Positions 43,890-55,132 are shown, counted from the first letter of the stretch. The stretch is DNA of 64,000 nucleotides from Pomphorhynchus laevis (GCA_012934845.2 WNNJ02001940.1:1-64000); one strand, 5' to 3'. The notes: a model not told the origin generated them from the sequence alone. Made by a program: numbers and translations.

Positions 43890-45960
43890 TGAGAGACAGA
43901 AGAAACTGAATAAACACTGAAAGAACGGTCAAATAGATAAGAAAAAACCCAGGCTGCCTCGGAGTTAGAGAATCCATAGTCATGACGGAGCCGATAGAGA
44001 ATAATATAATGACCAACGATGTAGAATGCAGATGAGAGGTAGAGGGAGATTATGACGCTACAAAGTTTTTTTCTCGTGATTGTAAAAGATCACCAAAGAC
44101 ATTTTGACACGCTAGTTACGTGGAATGATTAGAACGAAAAGTAGATTGAAACGGGGGATATAAATTTGACGATAGAAGATATGCATTAACCTGATTTAGC
44201 ACAATACGTTCCAAGAGTTTTAATAAGGTTGGAAGATGAGATATAGGACGATATGATGACGGAGTAAAACTGTCGAGAAAGTGTCTTTTAAATGGATGAA
44301 CATTGGCAGACTTTCTGTTTGACGTAAAAGTGCAGCTGCGGATAGAATAGAAGAACAAGGTTGTCAAAAACAAAGATACCGAATGGCAAATAAGCAATTT
44401 AAGTACATAGGAATAGGCTCGGCACGAGAAGATTAGTTAGACAATAAAAGAATAACTTTTGAAACTTCGGTGACGCATGCGACTCTTAGAAATTACACAG
44501 TTAAAATCAAACAATGGTGTTGATTTAATACTCGATTACATATTACCTCGGCGAGGTAATATGTAATCGAGTATTGTTTTGTGCTCAGAGTCAAATAGAG
44601 ATGATATAAATCGAATTAGGCGACACAAGGGCAGAGCCAAGAATATCTGATCGAAATAAAGTAAGATTGAGAAATTTTCACGGTCGATTGAAGGTAGGCG
44701 AGACTCGAGAGGGACCAAGCTTGTTAGTAAGAATAGGGTAAGTAAAAAGTGGTCAGAGACCTGGATCTGAGATATTAAATAAATCATGTGTAGAGAAACT
44801 GCACGGATTACAATGATAACAAGGGTACCACCAAGTATATGAGTGGGAGGGGCCCAAAATAAATGGAGATAATAGTCGGAAAGAATGTTTACAAGTTTGA
44901 TGGAATATGGATGGGAAGAGCGGTCTAAGTGAATGTTGAAATCACCTAGTACAAACTGTGGGAGTGCTGAAAGTGAACAATAAGAAAGAAGATCATCTAG
45001 TTCATCGAATAACTTGAAGGAAGGATTGGAAAATCCAGGACGATATATAAAGCGAGTTCAAGTGGTAAAGGATGATACGATCTACAGATAAGTAATTCGA
45101 AAGATTCGGGTGCTAGAGAACAATTAATTTTATAAGGGACGAAGGAGGGCGAGCAAAGGTGACAACCCACAGTAATTTGACGTGGATGTTGATAGCGCAT
45201 TATCAGAAGAGCGGGCAAAATTAGTAAGAGAGATTCCTGTTGAACGTCGACGATGGATCGTAAAATCATCACAACCAATCAGCCAAAATTCAGTTATACA
45301 GCAAATGTCAAGCGATTGGGTGGCGAATGTGTTGAAAAGAAGGTCAGTTTTATTTTGGATAGAACTGATGTTGAGTAGACTAATGCGATACGAGCGATAA
45401 TAAGAATTGCCTAGAGAAGGGGACGAGAAGGATAAGCTGGTCACCATCGAATGTTCGAACGATTGTCAACGCGAAAATTTACATTTACATTTTTATTGTA
45501 AGAGAAGGTTCTCTTTTAATATCACGTAGACGTTTTTCTTTACGAGCAAAAGAAAACTGAGTGATTTCAGACGGGGAGAGATTGGGAAAGATGCAACAAG
45601 TAGACGATGATGAGAGGAGTTTAAAACGCTGAGAGTGAATCGGCGTTGCTTGAGTATGATTACTGAGAGCTACCTTTAAGAATGGAGGACGATCTGAGTT
45701 TGAAGCAGAAACGTGTAATGTAAGAAGATGTATAGAAATTGGAGAGATGCAATTTATGAGAGAGATATTATCAGTAGGTAGGATTATCGAAAGGAAAGAT
45801 AAAGTGTGGATACATCAGCATCGATACGGCTTTGAGCGAAAGAGGAGTCGGAGACCTCGACATTCGATATGATAATGCACCTATCACGTGAAAGGAATCG
45901 TTTTTGTTGACGTTAGGGAACTGTAGGATTGACCTAATTAGGCTTGAATATTTTGGTTGC
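43890..45960 (-). mobile_element. CR1/L2-group LINE: ORF1 end, endonuclease and start of RT (minus)
   Basis: Minus strand, in order. First is the ORF1 C-terminus near 45760-45500: 'SQRFKLLSSSSTCCIFPNLS' and 'PSEITQF...KRLRDIK', aligning with 'SQRFKLMSSSATHILPDRT' and 'PSEIAQL' at 54700-54800. Next is the endonuclease start, 'ISLLNISSIQNKTDLLFNTF' and 'LDICCITEFWL' (45447-45130), and an inner part (44787-44536). Last is the RT front, 'SYRPISHLPTLLKLLERIVL' and 'PFQSTFRSNHST' (44397-44116), after which the element ends. It is 3'-truncated, with many frame changes. A perfect 24-bp-arm palindrome lies in the endonuclease at 44527-44575. Confidence 0.8.
44527..44575. repeat. Perfect palindrome with 24-bp arms and 1-bp centre
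   Basis: The arm beginning 'aatactcgattacatatta' is followed by one G and then its exact reverse complement. It lies inside a decayed LINE endonuclease. Such quasi-palindromes arise by template switching during DNA synthesis. It could also disturb sequencing or assembly. Confidence 0.92.
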
Positions 45961-45964
45961 AGAC

Positions 45965-46450
45965 GAAGGAATATTACGATTTAATAGGAAAAACTGAACG
46001 AGTGTATTGGCATAATAATACCGCTTATTTCTGATGAAGTTTTGGAAATACTTTTGGATGAAGAAACATTAAAGATAATTGGTTGAAAACTTATAGGAAT
46101 ATTAATTTGATGAACAGGATCAATATTATCGGAAGCTAAATTGATTGATGAAAGGAGATCACAAGAATTAGAGGAACGTTGGGGAGCACGCAACAAGTAG
46201 TGAGATCAGAGGTGACGAGAAAGTGATCGGATAGATTACGTTCGGAGATGGACAGTGAGGTGAAGTTAGGAAAACGGTTAGGGACAACGATGATATCGAG
46301 TTCTCCGCCAAGGATATGTATGGGGCAGTGGAGATGAGTTAAATTGGAAGTAATTTCGACTAATAGTGGGCTGAGCAGACATATTGATACGGCGACTATG
46401 TAGACGGACACGTAAGTAGAGCAGATCGATTAGAAATAGCCACATAGGTA
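45965..46450 (-). mobile_element. CR1/L2-group LINE endonuclease piece (second copy, minus)
   Basis: The minus strand reads 'THLHCPIHILGGELDIIVV' and 'ISERNLSDHFLVTSDLTT', the 'GHTLDL..' and 'SDHF.V' boxes that end a LINE endonuclease. A short post-endonuclease segment follows, down to about 45981. It is followed on the same strand by the ORF1 end of the element at 43890-45960, so two elements are stacked head to tail. Confidence 0.72.
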
Positions 46451-46599
46451 TCATTCAAAAACATACGCCAAATTCATTTAGAGCAGAGATGTAGTCAAAA
46501 ACGCATTAATAGGCGAACTAAAATTCATACTTGGGCGATTAAAAATTGAGAGATTTGTTTGATTGTTGTTAGGACTCGAGCTATTACGATATATTAACA

Positions 46600-47060
46600 T
46601 GTATGGTTGTTCTTGGTATCATTATATTTTCGCATCTGGTTTAAATGACTGTTAACATAATTCACGCGGAATGGTCTCATTCTCTCTTTTGGATAATTCA
46701 TTAAAAAGAAGTTAGCCGATATAAAAGAAACCTGCGTTGGCATTTGCCAGTGATTTTGCTACTGATCCTATATGTTGAAGCAATAGTGCTGTTGTAGCAC
46801 TTGATGTGACGTTACCAGAAATCGCTATGGTACTTCATGCGCATGACTTGTGCATTGTGCCGACTGCCAGTCCTCCTCTGCATCCAGCAGAGGGAGTGTT
46901 CTAGCACTAATGAGTCATTATGAAGATGAAACGATACTTGTTACTGGTATCGTTGTTCAATCCAATCTGGATTAAATGCTTGTTAATATAATTCATGCGG
47001 AATGGTATCATTCTCTCTTTTGAGTTATTAAAAAAATTAAGCTTAGATATCTCTATTTTT
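46600..47060. repeat. Two direct repeats
   Basis: 'taattcacgcggaatggtct' at about 46660 and 'taattcatgcggaatggtat' at about 46993 share about 70 further bases around 'cattctctcttttg'. The region between is GC-richer and contains no recognised gene. Confidence 0.75.
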
Positions 47061-47164
47061 CAAGTTCTGTTATTTTCAAGTTTTTATATTCTATTTGCAT
47101 TGTTAAATCACTGAAATCGATGTTAGAATCATTACTATTAAAAATTATTAAATCAAATATCATT

Positions 47165-47656
47165 AATATTAAAAATTATTAAATCTATCACGTGTATGGT
47201 GTCTCCTTTGTTCAATAGGTGAACAGTATGGGTACAATGTAAATCAAAACAAATCAAGTTGTTTATTCATACACGAAACAGGATCCGCGCTCAATATATC
47301 TTTCAGGTTGATGGCATAAGCATTATTGACGATGGATTAAAGGTACTTGGTGCACTTATTGACCACCAAAGTTTGTAAAAGAATATTGCTGGGAGCAGTT
47401 TTTATCAATGTCAGATCTAGTCGAGAATGTCGCTAATGTCGCTAATAACGATGCACATTCCGCATTTATAGCATATTATCTTGCAGTTCAGTCAAAGTGG
47501 ACTCAGCTATTCCGTGCTGTTGATTGCGACATTGAATGGTTGGATAATCTAAAAAATGCTATTGAAACAAAGTTCATTAATGTCATGTTTAACGATGACA
47601 TTGATGTTGATTTGAGAGATGTATGTTCGTTGCCGACCAATATTGAAGTTAATTAA
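47165..47656 (+). mobile_element. LINE RT tail of the C-terminal-endonuclease type (plus)
   Basis: The open part (47408-47656) reads 'AHSAFIAYYLAVQSKWTQLF', corresponding to 'AYAALTQALQFRWTHIL' of the minus-strand copy at 1780-3215. The preceding frame has 'GEQYGYNVNQNKSSCL' and 'LKVLGALID', typical of the segment just before it in this LINE type. It ends before the Cys/His region. It is a third fragment of this family in the window. Confidence 0.7.
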
Positions 47657-47689
47657 GATACCATTTCGTACTGTTAATGCGACGGTTTT

Positions 47690-47865
47690 GTTCTAGGACT
47701 GGCTTGTCACGAAGTCTATCGCCAACCCTCCTCCTTTCTCAGCACGGGCTTGGGAGCGGTCATTGCGGAGTTACCCATGGTTTCATATCAATGTATAATT
47801 AATATATCTTGTTATCATTGTGGGAATTATCTCTTGTTATCAATTTAGCGAGAGAATTATCTCAA
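47690..47865 (+). other. GC-richer segment upstream of the acidic ORF
   Basis: It contains 'ctggcttgtcacgaagtcta' and 'cagcacgggcttgggagcgg', unlike the AT-rich surroundings. It resembles strings I associate with non-LTR element 5' regions of other invertebrates, but I cannot name the family. It may be an element edge or 5' UTR of the ORF that follows. Confidence 0.3.
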
Positions 47866-48104
47866 TGAGCGCGGGAGAAGAGATGACGACAATTGAAGCC
47901 GATAACGGCGACGGAAGGACAAAGGTCGAAAACGCCAGCGGAAAGAAGAAAAGGAATGTAAAGCTCGACGTTGATGAGAACAGCGATGACAACATCAGTC
48001 TTCAAGTCATAGAGGATAATGGCGATGACGTAAACACGGACTCTGATGAAGACGATAATGAAGACGATAGCGACGAGGAAGAAGTTGATAACAACGAACT
48101 GTAA
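47865..48104 (+). CDS. Small acidic protein ORF (hypothetical)
   Basis: Eighty codons including stop from the ATG at 47865; an in-frame ATG at 47820 would add 15 residues. The first 50 residues are mixed, with a basic patch 'GKKKRNVKLD' that could serve as a nuclear localisation signal. The last 35 are almost entirely Asp/Glu/Asn/Ser ('DSDEDDNEDDSDEEEVDNN'). Highly acidic tails occur in histone chaperones, nucleolar and prothymosin-like proteins, but I recognise no specific family. GC content is above the neighbours and there is no intron, so a retrocopy or repeat origin is possible. A short tandem array follows the stop directly. Confidence 0.4.
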   Translation: MSAGEEMTTIEADNGDGRTKVENASGKKKRNVKLDVDENSDDNISLQVIEDNGDDVNTDSDEDDNEDDSDEEEVDNNEL

Positions 48105-48225
48105 ATACAATAAAGAACTGTAAATATAATAACGAACTGCAATATAATAATGTAATATAATGATATAATAAGTAATATAATAACGAACTGTAAATATAAT
48201 AACGAACTGTAAATAATGTACATGT
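48105..48225. repeat. Short tandem array 'aataacgaactgtaaatat'
   Basis: Five to six imperfect copies of a unit close to 'aacgaactgtaaatataat' follow the acidic ORF; the first begins within the ORF's last codons ('aacgaactgtaaat'). The array therefore starts from the ORF's own end sequence. Confidence 0.75.
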
Positions 48226-48419
48226 GGATTGCAAAATATAGGAAAAACATCAAATGTTAAAAACTAAGTTTATGCAACACATATATAATATACAGCATAA
48301 TAGTCAAACTATATTTCATCGGCATATGAGATTAATACGACATGATATTAAAAACTGTAAATTATTTATTTTAAATAAATAATAATTTTAGATAATAATT
48401 GTAAATATTTGTAACATAT

Positions 48420-48760
48420 CAATATTGAATCAAAAACTATTAGAAAAAGAAGATTTTTGGATAAAAACGCTTAATTCCATGTACCCATTAGGATTGAATG
48501 ACGTGGTACAAGGAATTGGCAGAAGTAGTATAATACATAATAAACAACTATATTATAATAATCCGGTTAGACGCAAACAAAGAAGTCATGGTGATAAAAG
48601 GACTAAGAAAAATAGAGTTAAAAATTTTAAAAACGATACGCATATAAATGAACAGTTAGAAATATTAAAACAACTTTTAAGAGATAATAAGCTAAAATAT
48701 CTTAATAAGCTAAAATACATATTTACGACATTTCACGGTGACATATTAAATCATGTTAAA
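48420..48760 (+). mobile_element. Naiad-like Penelope element, N-terminal endonuclease end, copy 1
   Basis: The open frame (48425-48796) reads 'LLEKEDFWIKTLNSMYPLGL' followed by 'NDVVQGIG'. This is the last helix of a GIY-YIG domain, with the catalytic Glu in the 'R/KE.FWI..L...(Y/F)P.GLN' context, followed by a basic linker. In Naiad and Chlamys Penelope-like elements this domain lies at the N-terminus, before the RT, and that is its position here. It is duplicated almost exactly at 48753-49200. The front of the endonuclease is absent. Confidence 0.75.
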
Positions 48761-49205
48761 TCAAAAGCTATTAGAAAGAGAAGATTTTTGGATTGAAACG
48801 CTTAATTCCATGTACCCATCAAGATTTAATGACGTGGTACAAGGAATTGGCAGAAGTAGTATAATACATAATAAACAACTATATTATAATAATCCGGTTA
48901 AACGCAAACCAAGAAGTCATGGTGATAAAAGGAATAGGAAAAATAGAGTTAAAAATATTAAAAAAGATATGTATATAAATGAACAATTAGAAATATTAAA
49001 ACAACTTTTAAGTGATAATAAGCTAAAAGATCTTTATGTAAATATAAGAAGTTTTTCTAAAGATATCATATGTTCAATAAATCAAAAATTAATTAACGAC
49101 TATGATAGGCTAAGTTGTATAATAGACAGTTATTGTAATACAAAATACTATAATCGTACAATAAATGTTAATAATAACAATAGAAAATATACATTAACAT
49201 AAACT
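48753..49205 (+). mobile_element. Naiad-like Penelope element, N-terminal endonuclease end, copy 2
   Basis: Head-to-tail duplicate of copy 1, overlapping its end. It reads 'LLEREDFWIETLNSMYPSRF' and a Lys/Arg-rich linker 'KRKPRSHGDKRNRKNRVK', then 'LEILKQLLSDNKLKD'. It continues further than copy 1, into the region preceding the RT. Divergence between copies is low. Confidence 0.77.
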
Positions 49206-50285
49206 TCATTAATAAATGTATAGATAACATAAATATAGCCGGACTTTTAAATAATTCTAAAAGTAAAGAAATAATAGGGTCAGATTTAAGTAAATATATT
49301 CCTAAAATAAGGTATAAACTCCTACCACCATTAGGACGAAAAATTTGTAATTATAATAAAGAATTAAAATCAATATGTAACGATAATATTAGAAACATAA
49401 TGGAAACAGAATGCAATTGTAAAAGTCTTAGTTTTGATAAAATAAATGAACATATATGTACCCATAATCTAGAATTAATTGAAAATTGTGAATTAAGAAA
49501 GCTGCTATCAAAAGGGTATAAATATAGATTAAATAATAACAACGACAAAAATAAAATTTACAATTCGTTATATAATAACTTAAATGATTACTTTGGTAAG
49601 CTGATTAATAGTGAAAGCTTGAATATATCTAAGATAAACATTTGGAAAGATTATATATTTGATAAAATTAAAAATAAAATGAAAATAACAAACAATTATA
49701 AAAGGAAAGATAAAATTAATAAAGATATGTATACAGAACTTACTAAATTAAAGGATAACTATATAATAACAACTATTGATAAAGCTAGTTAATAACTTTG
49801 TCTTCATATGCAAAAAGCTTTATTATGATATACTAATGAAAGAGGTTAATTCCTAATGATTTAAATGTAAATCCAACATATGAACGTAGTGAGTTGAGTT
49901 TAGAAACAATTATTACAAGTCACTGTTCTATAATGGATAAAAAGGGTATAAAAATTGAATCAGATAATAAAACTATACCTATATTATATTGGAATCCAAA
50001 ATTACATAAAAATCCAATAAAACCTAGGTTCATATGTAGTGCGTTTAAATGTACATTAAAACCACTTTCTGTCTATATGAATAAAATACTTAAAGTAATT
50101 AAAGCACACTTCAAAAAATATTGCAAGGTAATCGAAATTAATACTGGTATAAAACACTATTTCAGTATTAATTCTACAAAAGGAATTTTTAGAACAGACA
50201 AAAGGAATAAATTTTCAGAATATAAATACAAACGATTTTAGTACGCTTTATACAAATCTAGATTTAGTAGATATTAAAGATGAGT
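49205..50285 (+). mobile_element. Naiad-like Penelope element, region between endonuclease and RT
   Basis: The open frames at 49400-49792 and 49894-50241 are rich in Asn/Lys. They contain 'HNLELIENCELRKLLSKGYK' and, further on, 'IPILYWNPKLHKNPIKPRFI' with 'CSAFKCTLKPLSVYM'. The 'P.LYW.PKLHK.P.K.RFI..S..C..K.LS' block is the N-terminal RT core of Penelope-like elements (their 'LPKTHK' equivalent). The catalytic RT part that should follow is missing here but is represented by the pair at 35620-36420. The unit looks broken. Confidence 0.8.
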
Positions 50286-50303
50286 TAGTACAATTTAATG
50301 TTT

Positions 50304-50354
50304 TCTTGTTATCACTTATATAAATTATTACATATATTTATATAAGTGATAACA
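50304..50354. repeat. Hairpin with about 20-bp arms
   Basis: 'ttgttatcacttatataaat' is mirrored by 'atttatataagtgataacaa' about ten bases later. It lies between the Penelope-like remnant and the tRNA gene. Two further shorter hairpins ('ctaatgtatt/aatacattag' and 'aggtattta/taaatacct') occur at 50517-50610. Confidence 0.85.
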
Positions 50355-50401
50355 AAGTATTCTGAATGTGTTTTTTAAATGTATATGTTTATAATGAAAC
50401 T

Positions 50402-50484
50402 GTCAGGTGTGGGGTTCGAACCCACGCTCACATTCGTGAATTAGATCTTAAGTCTAACGCCTTAGACCACTCGGCCAACCTGAC
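50402..50484 (-). tRNA. tRNA-Leu (anticodon UAA)
   Basis: An 83-base minus-strand sequence folds as a class II tRNA. The acceptor stem is GTCAGGT with ACCTGAC and the D-loop region is 'TGGCCGAGTGGTCTAAGG' (A box). The anticodon stem TTAGA/TCTAA closes the loop CTTAAGA, giving anticodon TAA. A long variable arm and the T arm 'GTGGGTTCGAACCCCAC' (B box) follow. A long variable arm and these identity elements fit leucine. No intron. No strong poly-T terminator is seen just downstream (only TTT), which slightly weakens the case for expression. Confidence 0.93.
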
Positions 50485-50869
50485 TATATCACAACCTGGC
50501 AACTGTGATCTATAAATTCTAATGTATTATATAAATACATTAGAATAGCTATAGATTAATAATCTATAGGTATTTATAAGTATAAATACCTATAGATTCT
50601 ATAAGTATTTTATAAATACTACATATATTCTAGAAATACTATAAATTCAGCAGCTAGCGGAATATAAAAGTAATTTTGTTTGTTAATCCTGCTTTAAAAT
50701 TTAAAATTTAAACAATTGACCAAAATCTGCTATTTTTAATTTCGTTTAATTTTAAATTTACTCTACATACTACTCTTGATAATCATATTACATTATAGGA
50801 ACACATCAGATAAGTGTATTTATCCCCACTGCTTAATTAGGTTGACGAACATTGGTTTAAACCTGAAGC

Positions 50870-51560
50870 AATTCGTGCTTAGCACGTATCTGGCCCCGCT
50901 GCTATGTTGGGTAGAGGAATTAGGGGGCCGAAACCTGATAGCATAGCAGTTCCTTCGGACGACCTCTAATCCTTATTATGATACACTGTCTGTTATTTAT
51001 TAGTCAATTCATAAAAATGACTTTTATTTTAAATTTAAATAATAAATTTTATTGTTTTCAGTTATGACGGATAAACAAACAATAGTGTCCTTGTCACAAA
51101 CCTAGTCGCCTTCATCTATATGACTAGATTATGTTCCTTCAAGAATGGCATCATATAAGACCTCACATACATTACTGTTTCTTTTTAATGCAGATGGCTT
51201 TAGATATTTAGTTATGAGATCATTGTATGTGAAACTTGACGATTTAGATGTAGTAACTTTAGTAAAAATCTTCTGCATTACTAAATTTTCGATGTGGTTT
51301 TTACACATTGACAGCCCAACTCGATTGACGCAAAGAGGGGGACTGTCTGACAGCATTTAAAGCTATTAAACCGCGTTTCTCAAATTGGTTCATTAAGTGC
51401 TCTGAACAAAATTTTATTACTATCAGGCTGAAACCTGATAACATAGCAGTTCCTCCTGATTACCTCTAATACTTATTCTGATACAACCTCTGTTATTTAT
51501 TAGTCAATTCATAAAAATGACTTTTATTTTAAATTTCAATTTTTTATTTTAACTCGTTAT
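50870..51560. repeat. Dispersed repeat, two direct copies
   Basis: The block 'aaacctgatagcatagcagt' (about 50932) through 'attcataaaaatgactttta' recurs at about 51430-51540 with few changes. A more diverged relative is at 51690-51770. No coding content, family unknown. The 71- and 75-codon frames between them (51129-51360) show no motif. Confidence 0.75.
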
Positions 51561-52689
51561 AAATTATAAAACATCTTAAAACAATTATTAATTTTATTAT
51601 TTAATTATTAAATTTTGATTTAGCATTATTATGTTTTGTTTATTTTATAATTATATTAAATACGTAGACTCAGTTAGCTGATTTGATTTGCTTAGATTAC
51701 ATCTAATCTTAATTATGGTACATCGCATATTATTTATTAATCAATTCCTTAAAATGCCGGATTCTAAAAATCATTTTAAGATTGAAATATTTTTATTTTT
51801 AATTTAATAGAAATGTTACTTCACTTGACTGATCTGATTAATATTTCACAAATGATTAAACTAATATGTAAGAACATGTATAAATTATTCATATATTCCC
51901 TTTTTAAGGAGAAATATGCAGTCGACTTTTAAATTGTAACGATTTTAGTATAAAAAATTTCAAATATGATCAGCAAATATTTACAAGGTTGTTTTATAAT
52001 CAAATAATCTTTTAATAGGAATGCCTCTGCTGATAAGCATCAAGTTATATTCACAAACAATAACTTCATTCTAACTGATGTTTTAGCAGGTTCTATTTTT
52101 AAAATTGCTGATATTGTAATTATATGGACTTAAATGAGATTGGTTATTGGTCAAAGCTGGATAAATCTGCTGTCGAGTTATATCCGGATGAATATATCGA
52201 ATCCATATTCGGGGACGAGGCTTCGGAATATCCCATTTTTTAGAACAATCGTGCTTAGCAACATATTCTCGACACAGGTTTATCGTGTTTTTATCATTAT
52301 TCTGACAGCTGTAATTTATCGCGGAATAGTGAACACATCCGTTCATTGGTAAACACTGATTGTAATGCAATGAAAGCAGATAAGCCTATTTAATTTAAGG
52401 AAAAAGAACAATAACGATATTTTTGGCAAATAACCGTGTTACTATAAATCGAAAAGCTATTAATTGTAAAGCGTAACGTGCTTTTGCTGCCATAGAAACA
52501 AAATATTAGTTTGAAATTGTGTAAATACATTTTATTCTGTCACTATTCTACTCTGCATACTAGATTTACTAAAAAATCTTACAACTCTCAATTTAACCAT
52601 TCGGTGCAATATAAATATATAAAATAGTTGGGTATAAACGATATAAAATTTATAAACGATAAATTTATAAACGATATAAAATCGTTTAT

Positions 52690-53850
52690 AAAATCAATTC
52701 AATCAGTTGCAGATCAATTCAATCAGTTGCAGATCAATTCAATTATTTGCAGATCAATTCAATTGGTTGCAGATCAAATCAATTGGTTGCAGATCAATTC
52801 AATCAGTTGCAGATCAATTCAATCAGTTGCATATCAATTCAATCACTTGCAGATCAATTCAATTGGTTGCAGATCAATTCAATCAGTTGCAGATCAATTC
52901 AATCAATTGCAGATCAATTTAATGAGTTGTAGATAAATTCAATCAGTTGCAGATCAATTCAATTGGTTGCAGATCAATTTAATCAGTTGCAGATTAATTC
53001 AATCAGTTGCAGATCACTTCAATCAATTGCAGATCAATTCAATCAGTTGCAGATCAATTCAATCAGTTGCAGATCAATTCAATTGGTTGCAGATCAATTC
53101 AATTGGTTGCAGATCAATTCAATTGGTTGCAGATCAATTCAATTGGTTGCAGATCAATTCAATCAATTGCAGATCAATTCAATCAATTGCAGATCAATTT
53201 AATCAGTTGTAGATCAATTCAATCAGTTGCAGATCAATTCAATTGGTTGCAGATCAATTTAATCAGTTGCAGATCAATTCAATCAGTTGCAGATCACTTC
53301 AATCAATTGCAGATCAATTGAATTGGTTGCAGATCAATTCAATCAGTTGCAGATCGATTCAATTGGTTGCAGATCAATTCAATTGGTTGCAGATCAATTC
53401 AATTGGTTGCAGATCAATTCAATCAGTTGCAGATCAATTCAATCAATTGCAGATCAATTTAATCAGTTGCAAATCAATTCAATCAGTTGCAGATCACTTC
53501 AATCAATTGCAGATCAATTGAATTGGTTGCAGATCAATTCAATCAATTGCAGATCAATTCAATCAATTACAAATAAATTCAATCAGTTGCAGATCAATTC
53601 AATCAATTGCAGATCAATTCAATTAGTTGCAGATCAATTTAATCAGTTACAGATTAATTCAATCAGTTGCAGATCAATTCAATCAGTTGCAGATTAATTC
53701 AATCAATTGCAGATCAATTCAATCAATTGCAGATCAATTCAATCAATTGCAGATCAATTCAATCAGTTGCAGATCAATTCAATAAGTTACAGATCTATTC
53801 AATCAGTTACAGATCAATTCAATCAGTTGCAGATCAATTCAATCACTCGC
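52690..53850. repeat. 20-bp minisatellite, about 57 units
   Basis: The consensus unit is 'aatcagttgcagatcaattc'. Most units fall into three types differing at the same positions: 'aatcagttgc', 'aattggttgc' and 'aatcaattgc'. Because 20 is not a multiple of three, the array is read in all three frames with a 20-residue protein period, and it stays open in several frames, so the long apparent ORFs are artefacts. Rare variant units (for example 'agatcacttc' before 'aatcaattgc', at 53013, 53293 and 53493) recur 280 and 200 bases apart. This indicates block duplications of 14 and 10 units. Confidence 0.97.
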
Positions 53851-54045
53851 AGCGCTCGCCGATCAGTTGCAGTAGCAAATATAACAGCTTCAACAGACAA
53901 GGACGTTAATGGGAGAACGTAAGAAAACAGCAACGACCGACAACAACTATGCTTAACTCCAAATATAGTGGTTAACCCACGACTGCAGCGTATGGATCAC
54001 CGTCGCCTGTGACAACAGTAAGTCTAAAGAAGACTCATATGTGGA

Positions 54046-55112
54046 TTTTGTGAAAACAAATTTATCCGCAACCACGCCCATAAGCATATACCAACCTCCA
54101 GCATATCCACTCAAACTACTCCCGTCGTTTCCGATGTCCATTCACCACCCATTGATCCTGTCACTATATACACTTTCAATCCCATGTCGTCTTCACTCGC
54201 CAACATCCTCATCCAGTCCTTCCAGTTTTGTTTCACAATAACCTACATCAATCAATCAAAACCACCTCCATCAACATCCACAATTCTTCCACTCATGACA
54301 TTTCCTCACATCGCTTGTCATCCTCTAGTTTTTCTTTATCCTTTATGTCTCCCGCTGTCGAACCTACTCTCTCCATATCCTCAACTGCCAGCTCTCCTAT
54401 CGTGATCTCACCTACTCACGTCACTTGTCCTCCTTTACGGAAACGCTTTCCTTCTCGAGATCGTTGCGTCGTAGTCACTAATATCACTCCTTTTACCTCG
54501 TCTCCACAAGCACGTATCGACCACGATGCTTTCACCTTCAAATCTATCATATTGTCTCTTATTCCTGCTGATAAACCATCCTTTTTCAACGACATCTCTC
54601 CTGTCGCATTCATCCGCCTAAACAAATCTCAATTTAATCCTTCTAAACCTCCTCCCCTGGAAATTGTTTTTAAGCATTGCTCTCACGCGTCTTATGTCAT
54701 CTCACAACGATTTAAACTAATGTCCTCTTCAGCCACTCACATTTTACCCGATCGCACCCCTTCTGAAATCGCTCAACTCTCTTCCACCCGCATCGAAAAA
54801 CGCCGTCGCGAGGAAAATGGCGAAGCATCTCTCTCCATCCGAAAATCGACAGAAATTTTGAAGTTATCCATACGAGCCTTAAAATTCGATGGCAATTCAT
54901 CACCCCTATGTTTCTTCTCCCTATCCCATATCACCACCACACACGGTTTCAACCTCGGCCTCCTCAACACTAGATATATTCTCCATAAATCCGATCGTAT
55001 CCTCAACTATTCACCAAGCAATTCATTGATCTCTTCTGCCTCACCGAATCATAGCACTCCCATTCTGACGACTTCTCCATTCGCCGTTTGCTCTCTGCCG
55101 GTTGCTCACTAG
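54046..55112 (+). mobile_element. CR1/L2-group LINE 5' end: ORF1 and start of endonuclease (plus)
   Basis: The longest open frame (54228-55112, 294 codons) carries a Ser/Pro-rich N-terminal third, then 'PSRDRCVVVTNITPF', then an RRM-like or RNA-binding region, 'DISPVAFIRLNKSQFNPSK' and 'SQRFKLMSSSATHILPDRT'. It ends its ORF1 part with 'SEIAQLSSTRIEKRRREENG'. ORF1 proteins of CR1-related LINEs commonly show the 'PDRTP.E...R..LR.E...RR..GE' motif, as here. The frame then runs into 'GLLNTRYILHKSDRIL', the start of an endonuclease. This is the longest uninterrupted coding remnant of the family; the copies at 40895-42785 and 43890-45960 are relatives. The sequence stops at about 55120, where another repeat begins. 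Confidence 0.82.
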
Positions 55113-55132
55113 TCGAATACGCCTGCCCCTCT

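Noticed and set aside
47862-48253. Minus-strand ORFs of 75-83 codons rich in Tyr/Ile/Leu
   Set aside because: Antisense shadows of the acidic ORF and of the downstream tandem array.
52628-53922. Seven overlapping ORFs reading a repetitive 'NQLQINSISCRSIQ'-type protein
   Set aside because: They are different frames of one 20-bp minisatellite that lacks stops in most phases. No non-repetitive coding flank or splice context supports a protein.
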